Shown: one piece after another, positions 47,510-57,040 of the stretch
Numbering within the stretch: position 1 is the first letter of the stretch
Layout: every line of letters starts with the position of its first letter
Assembly: GCF_030816015.1 (NCBI RefSeq)
Contig: NZ_JAUSXN010000001.1
Location: forward strand, 4,340,001-4,404,000
Direction: 5' to 3'
DNA length: 64,000 bases
Origin: Pedobacter sp. W3I1
Lineage (GTDB): Bacteria; Bacteroidota; Bacteroidia; Sphingobacteriales; Sphingobacteriaceae
The notes under the pieces: model-generated
Databases searched by the model: none
What the model was told of the DNA's origin: nothing
The model's input: only the letters and a program-made list of their open reading frames with translations
Program-made: the position numbers and the translations under genes

Positions 47510-48427
47510 TTAAGGCTTATTTACTATTTGTTTAATCAAGAACATGATATATTCTAGATTTGAAGTGTCTTTGATAGAAATTACATAATCGCCATTACCC
47601 CAATGCCCTTTTCCTGATTTATCCTCTGTCAGCTTTTTAGGATCATCTATTGATCCTTTTTTTGCATTTAGCCATAATTTGATTCCTTTAGTTTGAATTT
47701 CAAAATCTACAATATTTTTCGCACGTTTATATGCTATATAGCTTTTTTTCGCTTCGACATCTATGTCAGGAGCTAAATTCAAAATAGCATTTTTAAAATC
47801 TTCGTAGAGCTCCTTTATAATTTCACTCTTACCTTGTAAATGATCTTCTTCAATATAGACCTTCGTTTCACTGACAACTTTTTTTAGCTCTGTATCTTGA
47901 GCCCCCTGGAGCTGTTTAATACTTGGAGCCGATTTACTTTTCTTTATAGGATTAACGGTAATAATATCACCTTCAAATTGTTTCACCTCCCAAAGTTCAA
48001 TCGCTAAATCTTTAAAATTTGTTGCTTGCTTCTGATTTTCATTAAAACCAGGTGATACAAAAATTACTTTAGTTTGCGACCAATCTATTTCGCTTCGTAA
48101 TAAATGCTGATTGAAAGTTTCGTTATATTCAACAATAAATTCGGCTTTATAATCTAACATTAAGTTGAGATAGGCAATACCTTGATCTACCACACTACTG
48201 CTGTTAGTTCTCTTGTATTCTATTATAACAAAAGCTTTAGCTTCTTCATCAAAAGCCAGCGTATCTATTCGATAATTCTTTATTGTAAATTCTGATTTAA
48301 TTAACTTTAATTGTGTTAGATTAAATAAATTGGATTCGAAAACTATTTGTAAGTCTCGTTCCAGTTTAAATGGTCTTTCCTTTAGGGAAATCAGGTTTTG
48401 CTTATCGGTTTTGAAGAGTTGCATCAA
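47510..48427 (-). CDS. DUF5655 protein with N-terminal PD-(D/E)xK nuclease-like domain (305 aa)
   Basis: The N-terminal domain (about 20-150) has RIDTLAFDEEAKAFVIIEYKR, which gives D55 and E70-Y-K72, the classic nuclease-fold pattern. It continues with DQGIAYLNLM. The C-terminal domain (about 200-303) matches DUF5655: YIAYKRAKNIVDFEIQ, KLWLNAKKG and GHWGNGDYVISI. Such proteins are often found in restriction and defence loci, but the activity is undefined. It starts one base after the stop of the frameshifted P-loop gene, so both lie in the hsd transcript. Confidence 0.82.
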   Translation of the reverse strand: MMQLFKTDKQNLISLKERPFKLERDLQIVFESNLFNLTQLKLIKSEFTIKNYRIDTLAFDEEAKAFVIIEYKRTNSSSVVDQGIAYLNLMLDYKAEFIVEYNETFNQHLLRSEIDWSQTKVIFVSPGFNENQKQATNFKDLAIELWEVKQFEGDIITVNPIKKSKSAPSIKQLQGAQDTELKKVVSETKVYIEEDHLQGKSEIIKELYEDFKNAILNLAPDIDVEAKKSYIAYKRAKNIVDFEIQTKGIKLWLNAKKGSIDDPKKLTEDKSGKGHWGNGDYVISIKDTSNLEYIMFLIKQIVNKP

Positions 48428-48428
48428 C

Positions 48429-48805
48429 TTAAATTATAGATAAAATGTTACCACAATCTTTAAATTTTGAAATGTTTCCTTGGTATGGTTCAGATTTATC
48501 AATGATATTATACGGACAATCTTTTATAAGTTCGTCTGGTTTATTTTCATACTTGTCATTTAAAGCTATAATTAATACTTCACAGTCCAAGTACATATAT
48601 TTATCTATTGCAATTAGCAAATGTTTTAAATAATCTCCCATTGTATAAAATGCTACTTGTTTTTGATCTTTTAAAGTAACTATACATTCAAAATCGTTGT
48701 TTTTAGGATCTCCTAACGTACGTTTAGGAGTGCTTGTTAACCTACAGCATTCAAAACTGTAGATTTTCCAGAGCTTGTTGGACCTTTTAAAATAATGATT
48801 CTCAT
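48429..48805 (-). pseudogene. Frameshifted small P-loop NTPase gene
   Basis: From the ATG at 48805 the frame encodes MRIIILKGPTSSGKSTVLNAVG and then stops (TAA). It contains a complete Walker A motif, GPTSSGKS. Moving to the -1 frame at about 48738-48743, the sequence continues LTSTPKRTLGDPKNNDFECI, QVAFYTMGDYLKHLLIAIDK and VLIIALND to a stop at 48429. Together they make one small ATPase of about 125 residues. One inserted base near 48740 would rejoin NAVG directly to LTSTPK. It lies 25 bases behind hsdM and abuts the DUF5655 gene. It may be a true mutation or a sequencing error. Confidence 0.75.
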
Positions 48806-48830
48806 TAATCAAATTTAGAAATGTAATATA

Positions 48831-50456
48831 TTAAATCTCACCTAATCCCAACTCTCGCAAAAATGAGTTATGCCGATTTCTGGCCTCTGTAATTTTTTTA
48901 TCAATATCAACTAATTGCCTGTTTACCTCTGCCAAATCAACAATTTCTTCATCAATTGAGGTATTTACATAACGAGATATGTTTAAGTTATACCCGTTTT
49001 GTGCTATCTCCTCCATTGATACCGCACGTGCGTAACGTTCGATTTTATCAGGCCTACCTTTATAAGTATCTATTATCAGTTGAATATCATTTGGCTCACC
49101 ATTTTTTCCGTCACGTAAGCGATTTTGTCTTTTACCTTTTTCAAAATGGCCGCTCGCATTAATGAACAATACATCATCAAATTTTTTGCATTTTTTAAGC
49201 ACCAAAATACATACAGGAATGCCTGTTGAAAAGAATAGGTTTGGAGGTAAACCTATTACTGCATCAATATTATTGTCTTTCAACAGTTTGGTGCGAATAC
49301 GTTCTTCAGCCCCACCACGAAAAAGCACACCGTGCGGCAAAATAATGGCCATTGTACCATTGCTACTCAAAAAGTGAAAACCATGGAGCAAAAATGCAAA
49401 ATCAGCGGCCGATTTTGGTGCCAATCCATAACTTTTGAAACGAAAATCTTCGGCCATTACTTCGTTTGGTTCCCAGCGGTAACTAAATGGTGGATTAGCC
49501 ACAATAGCATCAAACTCCATCTTCTTCGCTGGGTTCATTTCATTTAAAATATCCCAATCATTGGCAAGTGAATCTCCGTGGTGAATGGCAAACTCCGTGT
49601 CTTTAACACCGTGCAAAAGCATATTCATTCGAGCCAGGTTATAGGTTGTAATATTATATTCCTGACCGTAGATTTTACCGATACCAAATGCTCCGAGCTG
49701 CCTGCGAACGTTTAAAAGCAAAGAACCCGAACCACATGCAAAATCGAGTACTTTATCTATCTTCTTTCTTTTACCTAGCGAAGGATCTTGGCTATCTAAA
49801 GTGACAATTTCAGACAATATAGTTGATAGCTGTTGTGGTGTATAAAATTCTCCGGCTTTTTTACCAGAACCTGCCGCAAACTGACCGATTAAATACTCAT
49901 AAGCATCTCCTAAAACATCGGTATTGGTAGAAAATTTAGCAATTCCCTCCGCAATTTTCTGAATAATAGTGCAAAGCCGTTTATTTCGTTCAGTATAGTT
50001 CTTACCTAACTTTTCAGAGTCGAGATTGATTTCGGAAAACAAGCCTTGAAAAGTACTTTCAAAAGATTCATTCTCAATATACTTAAAGCCTTGTTGCAAA
50101 ACAGTAAGTAATTCTTCGTCTTGTTTACGAGCCAATTCAGAAATGCTCGTCCATAAATGTTGTGGTTCTACAACATAGTGTACTTTACGGCGCATTTGTT
50201 TTTCAAACTCCAAAACATCTGCGGCATTCTCTTCATACCAAATAGCTAATGGTGTCCGTTTATCCGTAACATCTAGCACAGGATAATCGCCACCCAATTC
50301 TTTTTTAGCTGCTTGTTCGTAATTATCAGATAGATAACGTAAAAAAAGAAAAGAAAGCATGTAATCACGAAAATCATCCGCATTCATCGAACCTCGTAAA
50401 TCATCTGCTATTGCCCAAAGCGTTTTCCCTAATTGTTGTTGTTCTAATGCTGTCAT
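48831..50456 (-). CDS. hsdM: Type I restriction-modification system methyltransferase subunit HsdM (541 aa)
   Basis: It methylates adenine at the site chosen by HsdS. N-terminal helical domain: LGKTLWAIADDLRGSMNADD. SAM-binding motif I: VLDFACGSGSLLLN (about residue 236). Catalytic motif IV: VANPPF (about 320). A C-terminal helix region contacts HsdS. The frame is open to 50504, but I choose the ATG at 50456, because it gives the family start MTALEQQQLG and sits one base after the ATPase stop. It is the last core gene in the order R-S-ATPase-M. Confidence 0.95.
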   Translation of the reverse strand: MTALEQQQLGKTLWAIADDLRGSMNADDFRDYMLSFLFLRYLSDNYEQAAKKELGGDYPVLDVTDKRTPLAIWYEENAADVLEFEKQMRRKVHYVVEPQHLWTSISELARKQDEELLTVLQQGFKYIENESFESTFQGLFSEINLDSEKLGKNYTERNKRLCTIIQKIAEGIAKFSTNTDVLGDAYEYLIGQFAAGSGKKAGEFYTPQQLSTILSEIVTLDSQDPSLGKRKKIDKVLDFACGSGSLLLNVRRQLGAFGIGKIYGQEYNITTYNLARMNMLLHGVKDTEFAIHHGDSLANDWDILNEMNPAKKMEFDAIVANPPFSYRWEPNEVMAEDFRFKSYGLAPKSAADFAFLLHGFHFLSSNGTMAIILPHGVLFRGGAEERIRTKLLKDNNIDAVIGLPPNLFFSTGIPVCILVLKKCKKFDDVLFINASGHFEKGKRQNRLRDGKNGEPNDIQLIIDTYKGRPDKIERYARAVSMEEIAQNGYNLNISRYVNTSIDEEIVDLAEVNRQLVDIDKKITEARNRHNSFLRELGLGEI

Positions 50457-50457
50457 G

Positions 50458-51591
50458 TTATGCTTTTTGCACTGTATTATCTTGTAATAACTCTGGTAAT
50501 TCAAATTGATGCTTCTCTAAAAAAGCACTTAATATCCTTTTAAATAATTCTTTATTGTCTTCACTCATATCTACAGGCTCGTAAATAGAGTACTTACCAT
50601 GGCTGAGTAAATTCAGTGCCCTCTCGAAGAGTACCTGATCTTCTACTTCATAAATGCATTTTCCAAAATCGTTAAAACCAAAAAAGGATGAGGTTTTTTC
50701 CAAAATACTTCTGAGGGTATTAAAATGATACGTTTTAATGTTTCCGGAAGCCGTTGCTTGTTTTAATTCACTTAATAAGGCTACATGATGGAAATACGGC
50801 GTATCAGTAGTTTTTCTTAAGCTGTAAGATTGATCGGGCTTTTTATATAGGAAATATTTTTCATGTGGTTTCTTTTTAATTTCGTTACAAACTACATTAA
50901 AAAAAAGAATATGGTGTGAAGAAATAACTACTTTTATCTTACCTTCAGCTTGTAACAGCAATTGTGATAAATCACTGGCCACCGCAATAGCATTATTATC
51001 ATCTAAGGAAGAAATAGGATCATCAATGTAAAAATATTTAACCCAGTTATAAGCTTCTGCCCCGTCTATAGCCAACTGGCAAATGGCTAAAAACACACAC
51101 CAGATAAACATATTTTCTTCCCCGCGAGAGACTTTTATATTGCTCTTTACTTCGGTACTCTCTCGCATTTCTCCATCTTCAAGTTTTTTAACACGAACAT
51201 TTCTGCTAAAACTAATCTGCCAATCTTCATAATTTATTACGAAATCGAAATCAGCATACCGACTTAATAATGGTCGTATTCTATTATCAAGTTCCAACTG
51301 TTGGAAACCACTGAAAAATCTGGACGCAGAATTTATTTTTAAAACCCTATTGGTATCATTTATAATATCATTATCCCAGCTAAATAAATCTTCTGTATAA
51401 GCATTAAAGTAAAGTGTATCAGGTATTTTATTTCTTCCTTTTTTACCGCGTTCTTTAAAATCATAAGAAAGGCGGGTTTTGCCTGTTCCATTGTGTGCGT
51501 AGAGGAGTACAAAATCAGATTCCTTTAAATCGTCACGTAACCTAACTGCAAGTTTTGGAAGTTCTTTATAATCGTAAACCTTTTTAGCCAT
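50458..51591 (-). CDS. PrrC/RloC-like ABC-type ATPase, candidate anticodon nuclease (377 aa)
   Basis: An SMC/ABC-like ATPase: Walker A AHNGTGKT (32-39), signature VSRGEE (154-159), Walker B YFYIDD with the D-loop SSLDD (186-198), and an H-loop His in ISSHH (about 226). After the ATPase part, residues 294-331 contain R294-x3-E298 and H331. In phage-T4-restricting PrrC the tRNA-Lys anticodon nuclease triad is R320, E324, H356, so the R-E spacing is identical and the E-H spacing differs by one. PrrC also lies inside a type I restriction operon. I infer a tRNA-cutting or other toxic effector held in check by the restriction complex; a non-toxic RloA-like role is the alternative. It lies 6 bases behind hsdS. 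Confidence 0.75.
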   Translation of the reverse strand: MAKKVYDYKELPKLAVRLRDDLKESDFVLLYAHNGTGKTRLSYDFKERGKKGRNKIPDTLYFNAYTEDLFSWDNDIINDTNRVLKINSASRFFSGFQQLELDNRIRPLLSRYADFDFVINYEDWQISFSRNVRVKKLEDGEMRESTEVKSNIKVSRGEENMFIWCVFLAICQLAIDGAEAYNWVKYFYIDDPISSLDDNNAIAVASDLSQLLLQAEGKIKVVISSHHILFFNVVCNEIKKKPHEKYFLYKKPDQSYSLRKTTDTPYFHHVALLSELKQATASGNIKTYHFNTLRSILEKTSSFFGFNDFGKCIYEVEDQVLFERALNLLSHGKYSIYEPVDMSEDNKELFKRILSAFLEKHQFELPELLQDNTVQKA

Positions 51592-51597
51592 TATATT

Positions 51598-52914
51598 TTA
51601 ATCAATGCTTGGGAAGAGCTGTTGCATTAAACCCTTTTTATGCAATTTTAATTTATTTAGTTTCTTGTTCTGTTCACTTATCTGCTCATCTACCAATGAA
51701 ATAAAACCAGAAATTCTTTGTTGTTCTGGAATTGTAGTATACGGCAAAAGAGAACTATAAACAATTTCACTACTAATATTTTGAACAATACCGCCAGCCG
51801 CTAGCTTAGTGAATTGAATTTGCATGTATTCTGAATTTAAAACTTGCAACAAATATTTCTTATCAAAATATTTTTCAAATTCTCTTAAAACAAACCAACC
51901 ATCATAAATACAGCCATCAATTTCTAATAAATAAGTCTTACCAAAACTCATTGAATTTGCAAGAATTAACTCACCAGACACAACTTTTCTTGACTTTTTT
52001 GCTCCTAATCTTGTTATTTTCTCTTCAACTGATTTGATAATGTTATTTTCAGCATTTTTTGTATCACCAATTTTAATCCAATTCACCCCATCTGGACTTG
52101 TCGTTAAGAACTCTTGAATCGGTCGTGGTGAACTACCTCTATATAAAACTATGCATTCCGAAAACCTTTTACTCTCCCAATCCCCACTATACTTAAATTC
52201 TGTAAAACGCAATTTGGGTACTTTCTTTCCTTCTACAGGAAACAATTGTTGCATTAATCCTTTTTTATGATTTTTTAATGCATTTAATTTTTGATCTTCA
52301 GCAGTAATTAAATCCTCTAAAGAAGAAAGGCAATCTGATATTTTTTGTTGTTCTATCTTACTTTTAGGATAAGCAATTTTTATCTTAGCGAGACGAGTAG
52401 CAGAAATACCTAGTACCTTGGCTCCTTGAGCCTCACGCTGAATTTGTTTTCTAACACTATTAGAAATGAACAAATGGCCTCCAAATCCTATTATAAATTT
52501 ATTTGTTTTTTGTCTTGCATGTAATGTATGTAGCCCCGAGAGTAGCTTTTCTCCATTAAGCTCTACAATTTCAATACTTTTACCGATATCTTTTTCATCT
52601 TCAGAAGCATCTGCAAATATCATATCTCCTTCTCGGCAATAATTTTCTAGAGGAATTTTATCAATAAGAATAGAAGAATTTATATATGGAACCTTTTCTT
52701 TTGTGATATTAAACAAGTGGGAGAATTTAGTATGTATATCTCCGTAATGAATGTTTTTAACAATACCTTCTTGATAATTTAGATTCTCTCTAGAGAAAGA
52801 ATTAGTTACTTTAAAAGTATAAATATCTTCTAAATTTTCTAATTTCCAACCTTCGGGGTCAAAACTAGAGAATCTCATATTAGGCACAATTTCACCTTTT
52901 ATCTCTTTACTCAT
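51598..52914 (-). CDS. hsdS: Type I restriction-modification specificity subunit HsdS (438 aa)
   Basis: HsdS reads the split DNA target. It has two target-recognition domains (about 15-180 and 235-385), each followed by a helical spacer. The spacers end almost identically: KNHKKGLMQQLFP near residue 220 and KLHKKGLMQQLFP near 425. The first domain includes GISATRLAKIKIAYPK and the second ends IPEQQRISGFISLVDEQI. The near-identical ends are also visible in the DNA (51608-51660 and 52242-52290) and would allow domain swapping. Its start overlaps the hsdR stop by 8 bases. Confidence 0.94.
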   Translation of the reverse strand: MSKEIKGEIVPNMRFSSFDPEGWKLENLEDIYTFKVTNSFSRENLNYQEGIVKNIHYGDIHTKFSHLFNITKEKVPYINSSILIDKIPLENYCREGDMIFADASEDEKDIGKSIEIVELNGEKLLSGLHTLHARQKTNKFIIGFGGHLFISNSVRKQIQREAQGAKVLGISATRLAKIKIAYPKSKIEQQKISDCLSSLEDLITAEDQKLNALKNHKKGLMQQLFPVEGKKVPKLRFTEFKYSGDWESKRFSECIVLYRGSSPRPIQEFLTTSPDGVNWIKIGDTKNAENNIIKSVEEKITRLGAKKSRKVVSGELILANSMSFGKTYLLEIDGCIYDGWFVLREFEKYFDKKYLLQVLNSEYMQIQFTKLAAGGIVQNISSEIVYSSLLPYTTIPEQQRISGFISLVDEQISEQNKKLNKLKLHKKGLMQQLFPSID

Positions 52915-55882
52915 AAGCTGATAATCCTGCTATTTCACCGCCTTGGGCTAATTTTCTTAATTGCGGCATTAAATCTTCCATAATGGCCGATTCCTTTTTT
53001 GCCCGGTCTTTCCAACCTAATTCCAATGGCGCCAATAAATCACTTAATTGTTCTCCATCAAATATCATACGTTCTACTGTATTTTCAACAAAAGTTTTTA
53101 AAGGTTTAATCGCTAAACCATATTTCTGTGCAATAATGGCCAACTCCTGAGCAGATTTTTCCTCTATAAATTTCTCAAAACCCTCACGTATTTCACTTTC
53201 AGATAGGCTTTTACCAACCTCCAAACTTTTAATATATGCTGCAATATCATCACGGGCATTCATCAAGTTGGCACTTGAACTCAACAGATCGATAAGCTGC
53301 TCTTGCGTCATTTTCTGCTTAGATGGTTTGGCACTCGTATATTTAGCGATCAAGCCCATAATATAATCGTAATCAACTACTGCAGAAGCAAACAGCACAA
53401 ATTCAAAATCCAGTTCCTGTACATCAGCATCGGTGTCTTCGCCCCCCTTATCTTGTTTCTCTTTCAGCCGTTTTGCCGTCTCTAAATAAGCACCCTTAAA
53501 AGACCGCAAATCCTCATTTGGCAATAAACTTTCTATTTTTTCCTGCTCAGCCTCTTTTAAATCGGTATATTGATCAAGCTGTGTTTTGTAACGTTGTATC
53601 TCCTTAAAATATGTAATAAATTCGGCACGGGCAATATCGCCTTTTAAGTTGTTCACCTCTTCGGGTTTGGTTGCTAAACCGCGCGATTGCATAAATTGAT
53701 TAAGTTTGGTAACCGCTTCTTCGTACTTACCAATAACCACAGGCGCAGCATCAACCAACCAAATCTCTTTTGCCTTACTGGTATTTTCTCCAGAGAATAA
53801 AGCAATGGCATCATCAACAGCATCATGCTGATTACGAAAATCCAGAATATGTCCATAAGGTTTACTGGCATTTAAAATCCGATTGGTTCTTGAAAATGCT
53901 TGTATTAAACCATGGTATTTCAAGTTCTTATCTACATATAGTGTATTTAAGTATTTAGAATCAAAACCAGTTAGTAACATATCCACCACAATTAAAATAT
54001 CTATTTTATTGGCATGTGGATAGTCTGCATTGGTATATTTATGGTCCTTAATGCGTTGTTGCACATCCTGATAATATTGATCAAACTCTGTAATGGTATG
54101 ATTAGTACCATATTGTTTGTTATAATCGTTAATAATGGTTTTAAGTGCCAGTTTCTTCTCTTCCGGTGCTACCTCATTATCTGCCTTCTCCTGTAGTAAA
54201 TCATCTTGTAATTGTTTTACATCCTGATTACCTTCTGCAGGTGGCGAGAAAACGCAAGCAATATTTAATGGATAAAAATCATCATATAAAGCTGCTTTCT
54301 TTAATTGCGCATCTTTAAATAGGTTATAATAGGCAATAGCATCATTAATAGATTCCGTTGCGAACACCGCATTAAACTTACGTGACTGTGTTGCGGCACT
54401 ATGCTTATCAGATATGGCTTCTACAATAGCTTGTTTAGTATAGGTTTTATCCAACCTTTGTTCGTATTCTCCCTGACTTTTAAAATAATCAATATGAAAA
54501 CGCAAAACATTTTCATCCTCTATAGCGTGTGTAATGGTATAAGCATGCAATAGTTTTTGAAAAACTTCTTCTGTAGTTAAGTATGAAGCTTGCTGCCCAT
54601 CTATTTTTTTGTAAGTGGCATTATCCTCAAAAATAGGTGTGCCTGTAAAACCGAATAATTGGGCATTTGGGAAAAATTCTTTAATGGCTTTATGGTTTTC
54701 ACCAAACTGCGAACGGTGGCATTCATCAAAGATAAATACCATTCTTTTACCCGCTAAAGATTTAAGTTGCTCCTTGTAGTTTTTACGGTGGCTAGGGTCT
54801 AATGCCAAGCCTAACTTTTGTATAGTGGTTACAATTACTTTATCGGCATAGCTTTCAGAAAGCATACGCCTAACCAATGTATCTGTATTGGTATTTTCCT
54901 CAACGCTACCTTCCTGAAACTTATTAAATTCTTCCCTTGTTTGCCTGTCCAAATCTTTACGATCTACTACGAACAAACATTTCTCTACATCGGGATTATC
55001 TTTTAATAGTGTCGATGCTTTGAACGAAGTAAGCGTTTTGCCACTACCGGTAGTATGCCATATATAACCATTACCACGATTTTGTTGAATGCAATTCACA
55101 ATGGCTTTAACAGCATAAATCTGGTAAGGTCGCATTACCATTAATTTTTGCTCACTTTCTACCAACACCATATACCTGCTGATCATTTCGCCCAATGTAC
55201 ACTTAGCTAAAAATATCTCAGTGAAATCATATAAATTGTCTACTTTTGAATTATCTTCCCTTGCCCATTTGTAAACCGGTAGAAATTGCTCATCGGCATT
55301 AAAAGCAAAATGTTGATTTTTATTATTGGAGAAGTAGTAAGTATCAGAACGGTTGCTCACAATAAACAACTGCATAAAACACAACAGCGAATTATTATAA
55401 CCATTGCCTGGGTCATTTTTATAATCAACAATCTGCTGCATAGCCCTTCTAGGGCTAATCTGCAGTGTCTTTAATTCAATTTGTACTACAGGTATCCCAT
55501 TAATTAACAAAATAACATCATATCGATGGTTGGTATCTTTTGTATTAATGCGTAACTGATTAATTACTTCATATTCATTTTTACACCAATCTTTAATATC
55601 AACCAAAGTATATTGTAGTGGTGTACCATCTTCACGGATGAAAGTATTTTTTTGACGCAAATTTTTAGATGCTGTAAAAACATCTGGCGTAACAATTTCA
55701 TCCCGTAATCGCGCAAATTCAGCGTCTGATAAGTTTACACGATTCAATGCATCAAATTTCCGACGGAAGTTTAATTCTAAAGCATTGCGGTCGCGTATAT
55801 CTGCCCGATAAGTATATTTCAAATCGGTTAGTTTTCCAATAAATCCGTACTCAACTTGAGGTTCGTTAACGATCAAAGTCAT
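52907..55882 (-). CDS. hsdR: Type I restriction endonuclease subunit HsdR (991 aa)
   Basis: A DNA translocase and nuclease. PD-(D/E)xK domain near the N-terminus: RYDVILLINGIPVVQIELK (D122, E136-L-K138). SF2 helicase: Walker A HTTGSGKT (about 276-283), DECH box FIFDECHRSQFG (about 386), motif III LFGFTGTP, and motif VI QAFSRTNRI. The C-terminal helical region (about 780-991) docks on HsdM/HsdS. Length and motif order are complete, so the enzyme should be active. It is the first gene of the hsd operon, 198 bases behind kwaB. Confidence 0.96.
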   Translation of the reverse strand: MTLIVNEPQVEYGFIGKLTDLKYTYRADIRDRNALELNFRRKFDALNRVNLSDAEFARLRDEIVTPDVFTASKNLRQKNTFIREDGTPLQYTLVDIKDWCKNEYEVINQLRINTKDTNHRYDVILLINGIPVVQIELKTLQISPRRAMQQIVDYKNDPGNGYNNSLLCFMQLFIVSNRSDTYYFSNNKNQHFAFNADEQFLPVYKWAREDNSKVDNLYDFTEIFLAKCTLGEMISRYMVLVESEQKLMVMRPYQIYAVKAIVNCIQQNRGNGYIWHTTGSGKTLTSFKASTLLKDNPDVEKCLFVVDRKDLDRQTREEFNKFQEGSVEENTNTDTLVRRMLSESYADKVIVTTIQKLGLALDPSHRKNYKEQLKSLAGKRMVFIFDECHRSQFGENHKAIKEFFPNAQLFGFTGTPIFEDNATYKKIDGQQASYLTTEEVFQKLLHAYTITHAIEDENVLRFHIDYFKSQGEYEQRLDKTYTKQAIVEAISDKHSAATQSRKFNAVFATESINDAIAYYNLFKDAQLKKAALYDDFYPLNIACVFSPPAEGNQDVKQLQDDLLQEKADNEVAPEEKKLALKTIINDYNKQYGTNHTITEFDQYYQDVQQRIKDHKYTNADYPHANKIDILIVVDMLLTGFDSKYLNTLYVDKNLKYHGLIQAFSRTNRILNASKPYGHILDFRNQHDAVDDAIALFSGENTSKAKEIWLVDAAPVVIGKYEEAVTKLNQFMQSRGLATKPEEVNNLKGDIARAEFITYFKEIQRYKTQLDQYTDLKEAEQEKIESLLPNEDLRSFKGAYLETAKRLKEKQDKGGEDTDADVQELDFEFVLFASAVVDYDYIMGLIAKYTSAKPSKQKMTQEQLIDLLSSSANLMNARDDIAAYIKSLEVGKSLSESEIREGFEKFIEEKSAQELAIIAQKYGLAIKPLKTFVENTVERMIFDGEQLSDLLAPLELGWKDRAKKESAIMEDLMPQLRKLAQGGEIAGLSAYE

Positions 55883-56080
55883 TTATCTTTTGAGTAATTT
55901 AGGCTCGACATAATTTAGCAATAATTGCTTAAATTAAAACCAGCAGGTAGAATATTTAGCTAAATTATTAAAAGAAGCCGAAATATCGCAACCTTATTTT
56001 GGGTTGGTTCATATTTAGGCAATTAAAGTTTCAACACTTTATTTTAAATGATCACGCTTGTAACATTTAATTTTCGTCAA

Positions 56081-57040
56081 CTATACTTCATCAGCAATAG
56101 TTAATTTACTTTCACTTTCATAATCCAGTTCGGTCAAATTTGATTTTAAATAATCGTCATTTAAAATCCCAATAGTAATCACCTTAGAAACATCGGTATC
56201 CAATAAAATCTTATCTCCAGCTGCATTTAATCTTATTTTACCAGAAAGTTTAGGGTGTGAAGTGATAAAAGCGATGATTCTTGTTTTGGCAAGTTGTAGC
56301 ACAGGCGAATCGGGTTTTATCCTCAACACCCGCTTCGCATACTTAACGTTATCTACCAAAGAGGTTAACTCTTCCAAATTATCAATCAAATCAAGTCCCG
56401 AAATTAATTCGATATTTTGTCTGGCTTGGTTTTTAACAATTTCATTATAACCGTAGGCAGAAGCCAAAGTTTTTAGATTGTTGATCACCAGAGAATCATC
56501 TGCGAATAAGAAATCAATAGAACTATTGATCTGTAAAATATTACTATTAAGTTTTTCAAATCTGTTGCCTATAGGAATAAGGCCTAACATTTTATCTTGC
56601 CTAACAATTGTAACGGGATACACATGTTTATAAATTGAAAAATAATTACCAGCATCCCCTATCGTTACAATTATAGCTTTTATCGTTTCCATATCGTCAT
56701 TTGAGAATGAAAACGTGGGGTAATTTATAAATGGATCAAACTCTTTAGCTATGGCAAGTTTCTCTGGGAATTCTTCCAAATCGTAGAAAAACAACGAATT
56801 GATTGTTTCTTGCGCTGTAGAAATATCTTTTAATTCGATTTCATCATTGTTGAGTATCTTCTCATTGATGGCCACCGTAAATATCTCTTTTAATTCATTA
56901 GCTAATTCCGGAGAGATATCGGCATCTAGAATAGATTCACTTCCATCCTCTTCTTTTTTAACCAAATGTATATTAATTCCTATTGGATTTATTACATCGT
57001 TAACTAAATTTAGTTTTTCTTTAAGTTCTCGTATTTCCAT
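56081..57040 (-). CDS. kwaB: Kiwa anti-phage protein KwaB, DUF4868 family (319 aa)
   Basis: KwaB is the cytosolic effector of Kiwa; published work shows that it binds DNA and works with the membrane protein KwaA to stop phage DNA replication. The assignment rests on the DUF4868-like C-terminal half (AIIVTIGDAGNYFSIYKHVYP, MLGLIPIGNRFEKL, ISSIDFLFADDSLVINNLK), on its length of about 319 and on its partner. The N-terminus MEIRELKEKLN overlaps the end of kwaA by 20 bases, the tight coupling usual for this pair. No catalytic motif is visible. Confidence 0.82.
   Translation of the reverse strand: MEIRELKEKLNLVNDVINPIGINIHLVKKEEDGSESILDADISPELANELKEIFTVAINEKILNNDEIELKDISTAQETINSLFFYDLEEFPEKLAIAKEFDPFINYPTFSFSNDDMETIKAIIVTIGDAGNYFSIYKHVYPVTIVRQDKMLGLIPIGNRFEKLNSNILQINSSIDFLFADDSLVINNLKTLASAYGYNEIVKNQARQNIELISGLDLIDNLEELTSLVDNVKYAKRVLRIKPDSPVLQLAKTRIIAFITSHPKLSGKIRLNAAGDKILLDTDVSKVITIGILNDDYLKSNLTELDYESESKLTIADEV

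Noticed and set aside
48738..48805. Programmed -1 frameshift in the P-loop gene at a TTTAAAA heptamer
   Set aside because: The heptamer lies before the Walker A codons; shifting there would destroy GPTSSGKS. The junction must be near 48740, where no slippery site is seen, so a plain indel is more likely.
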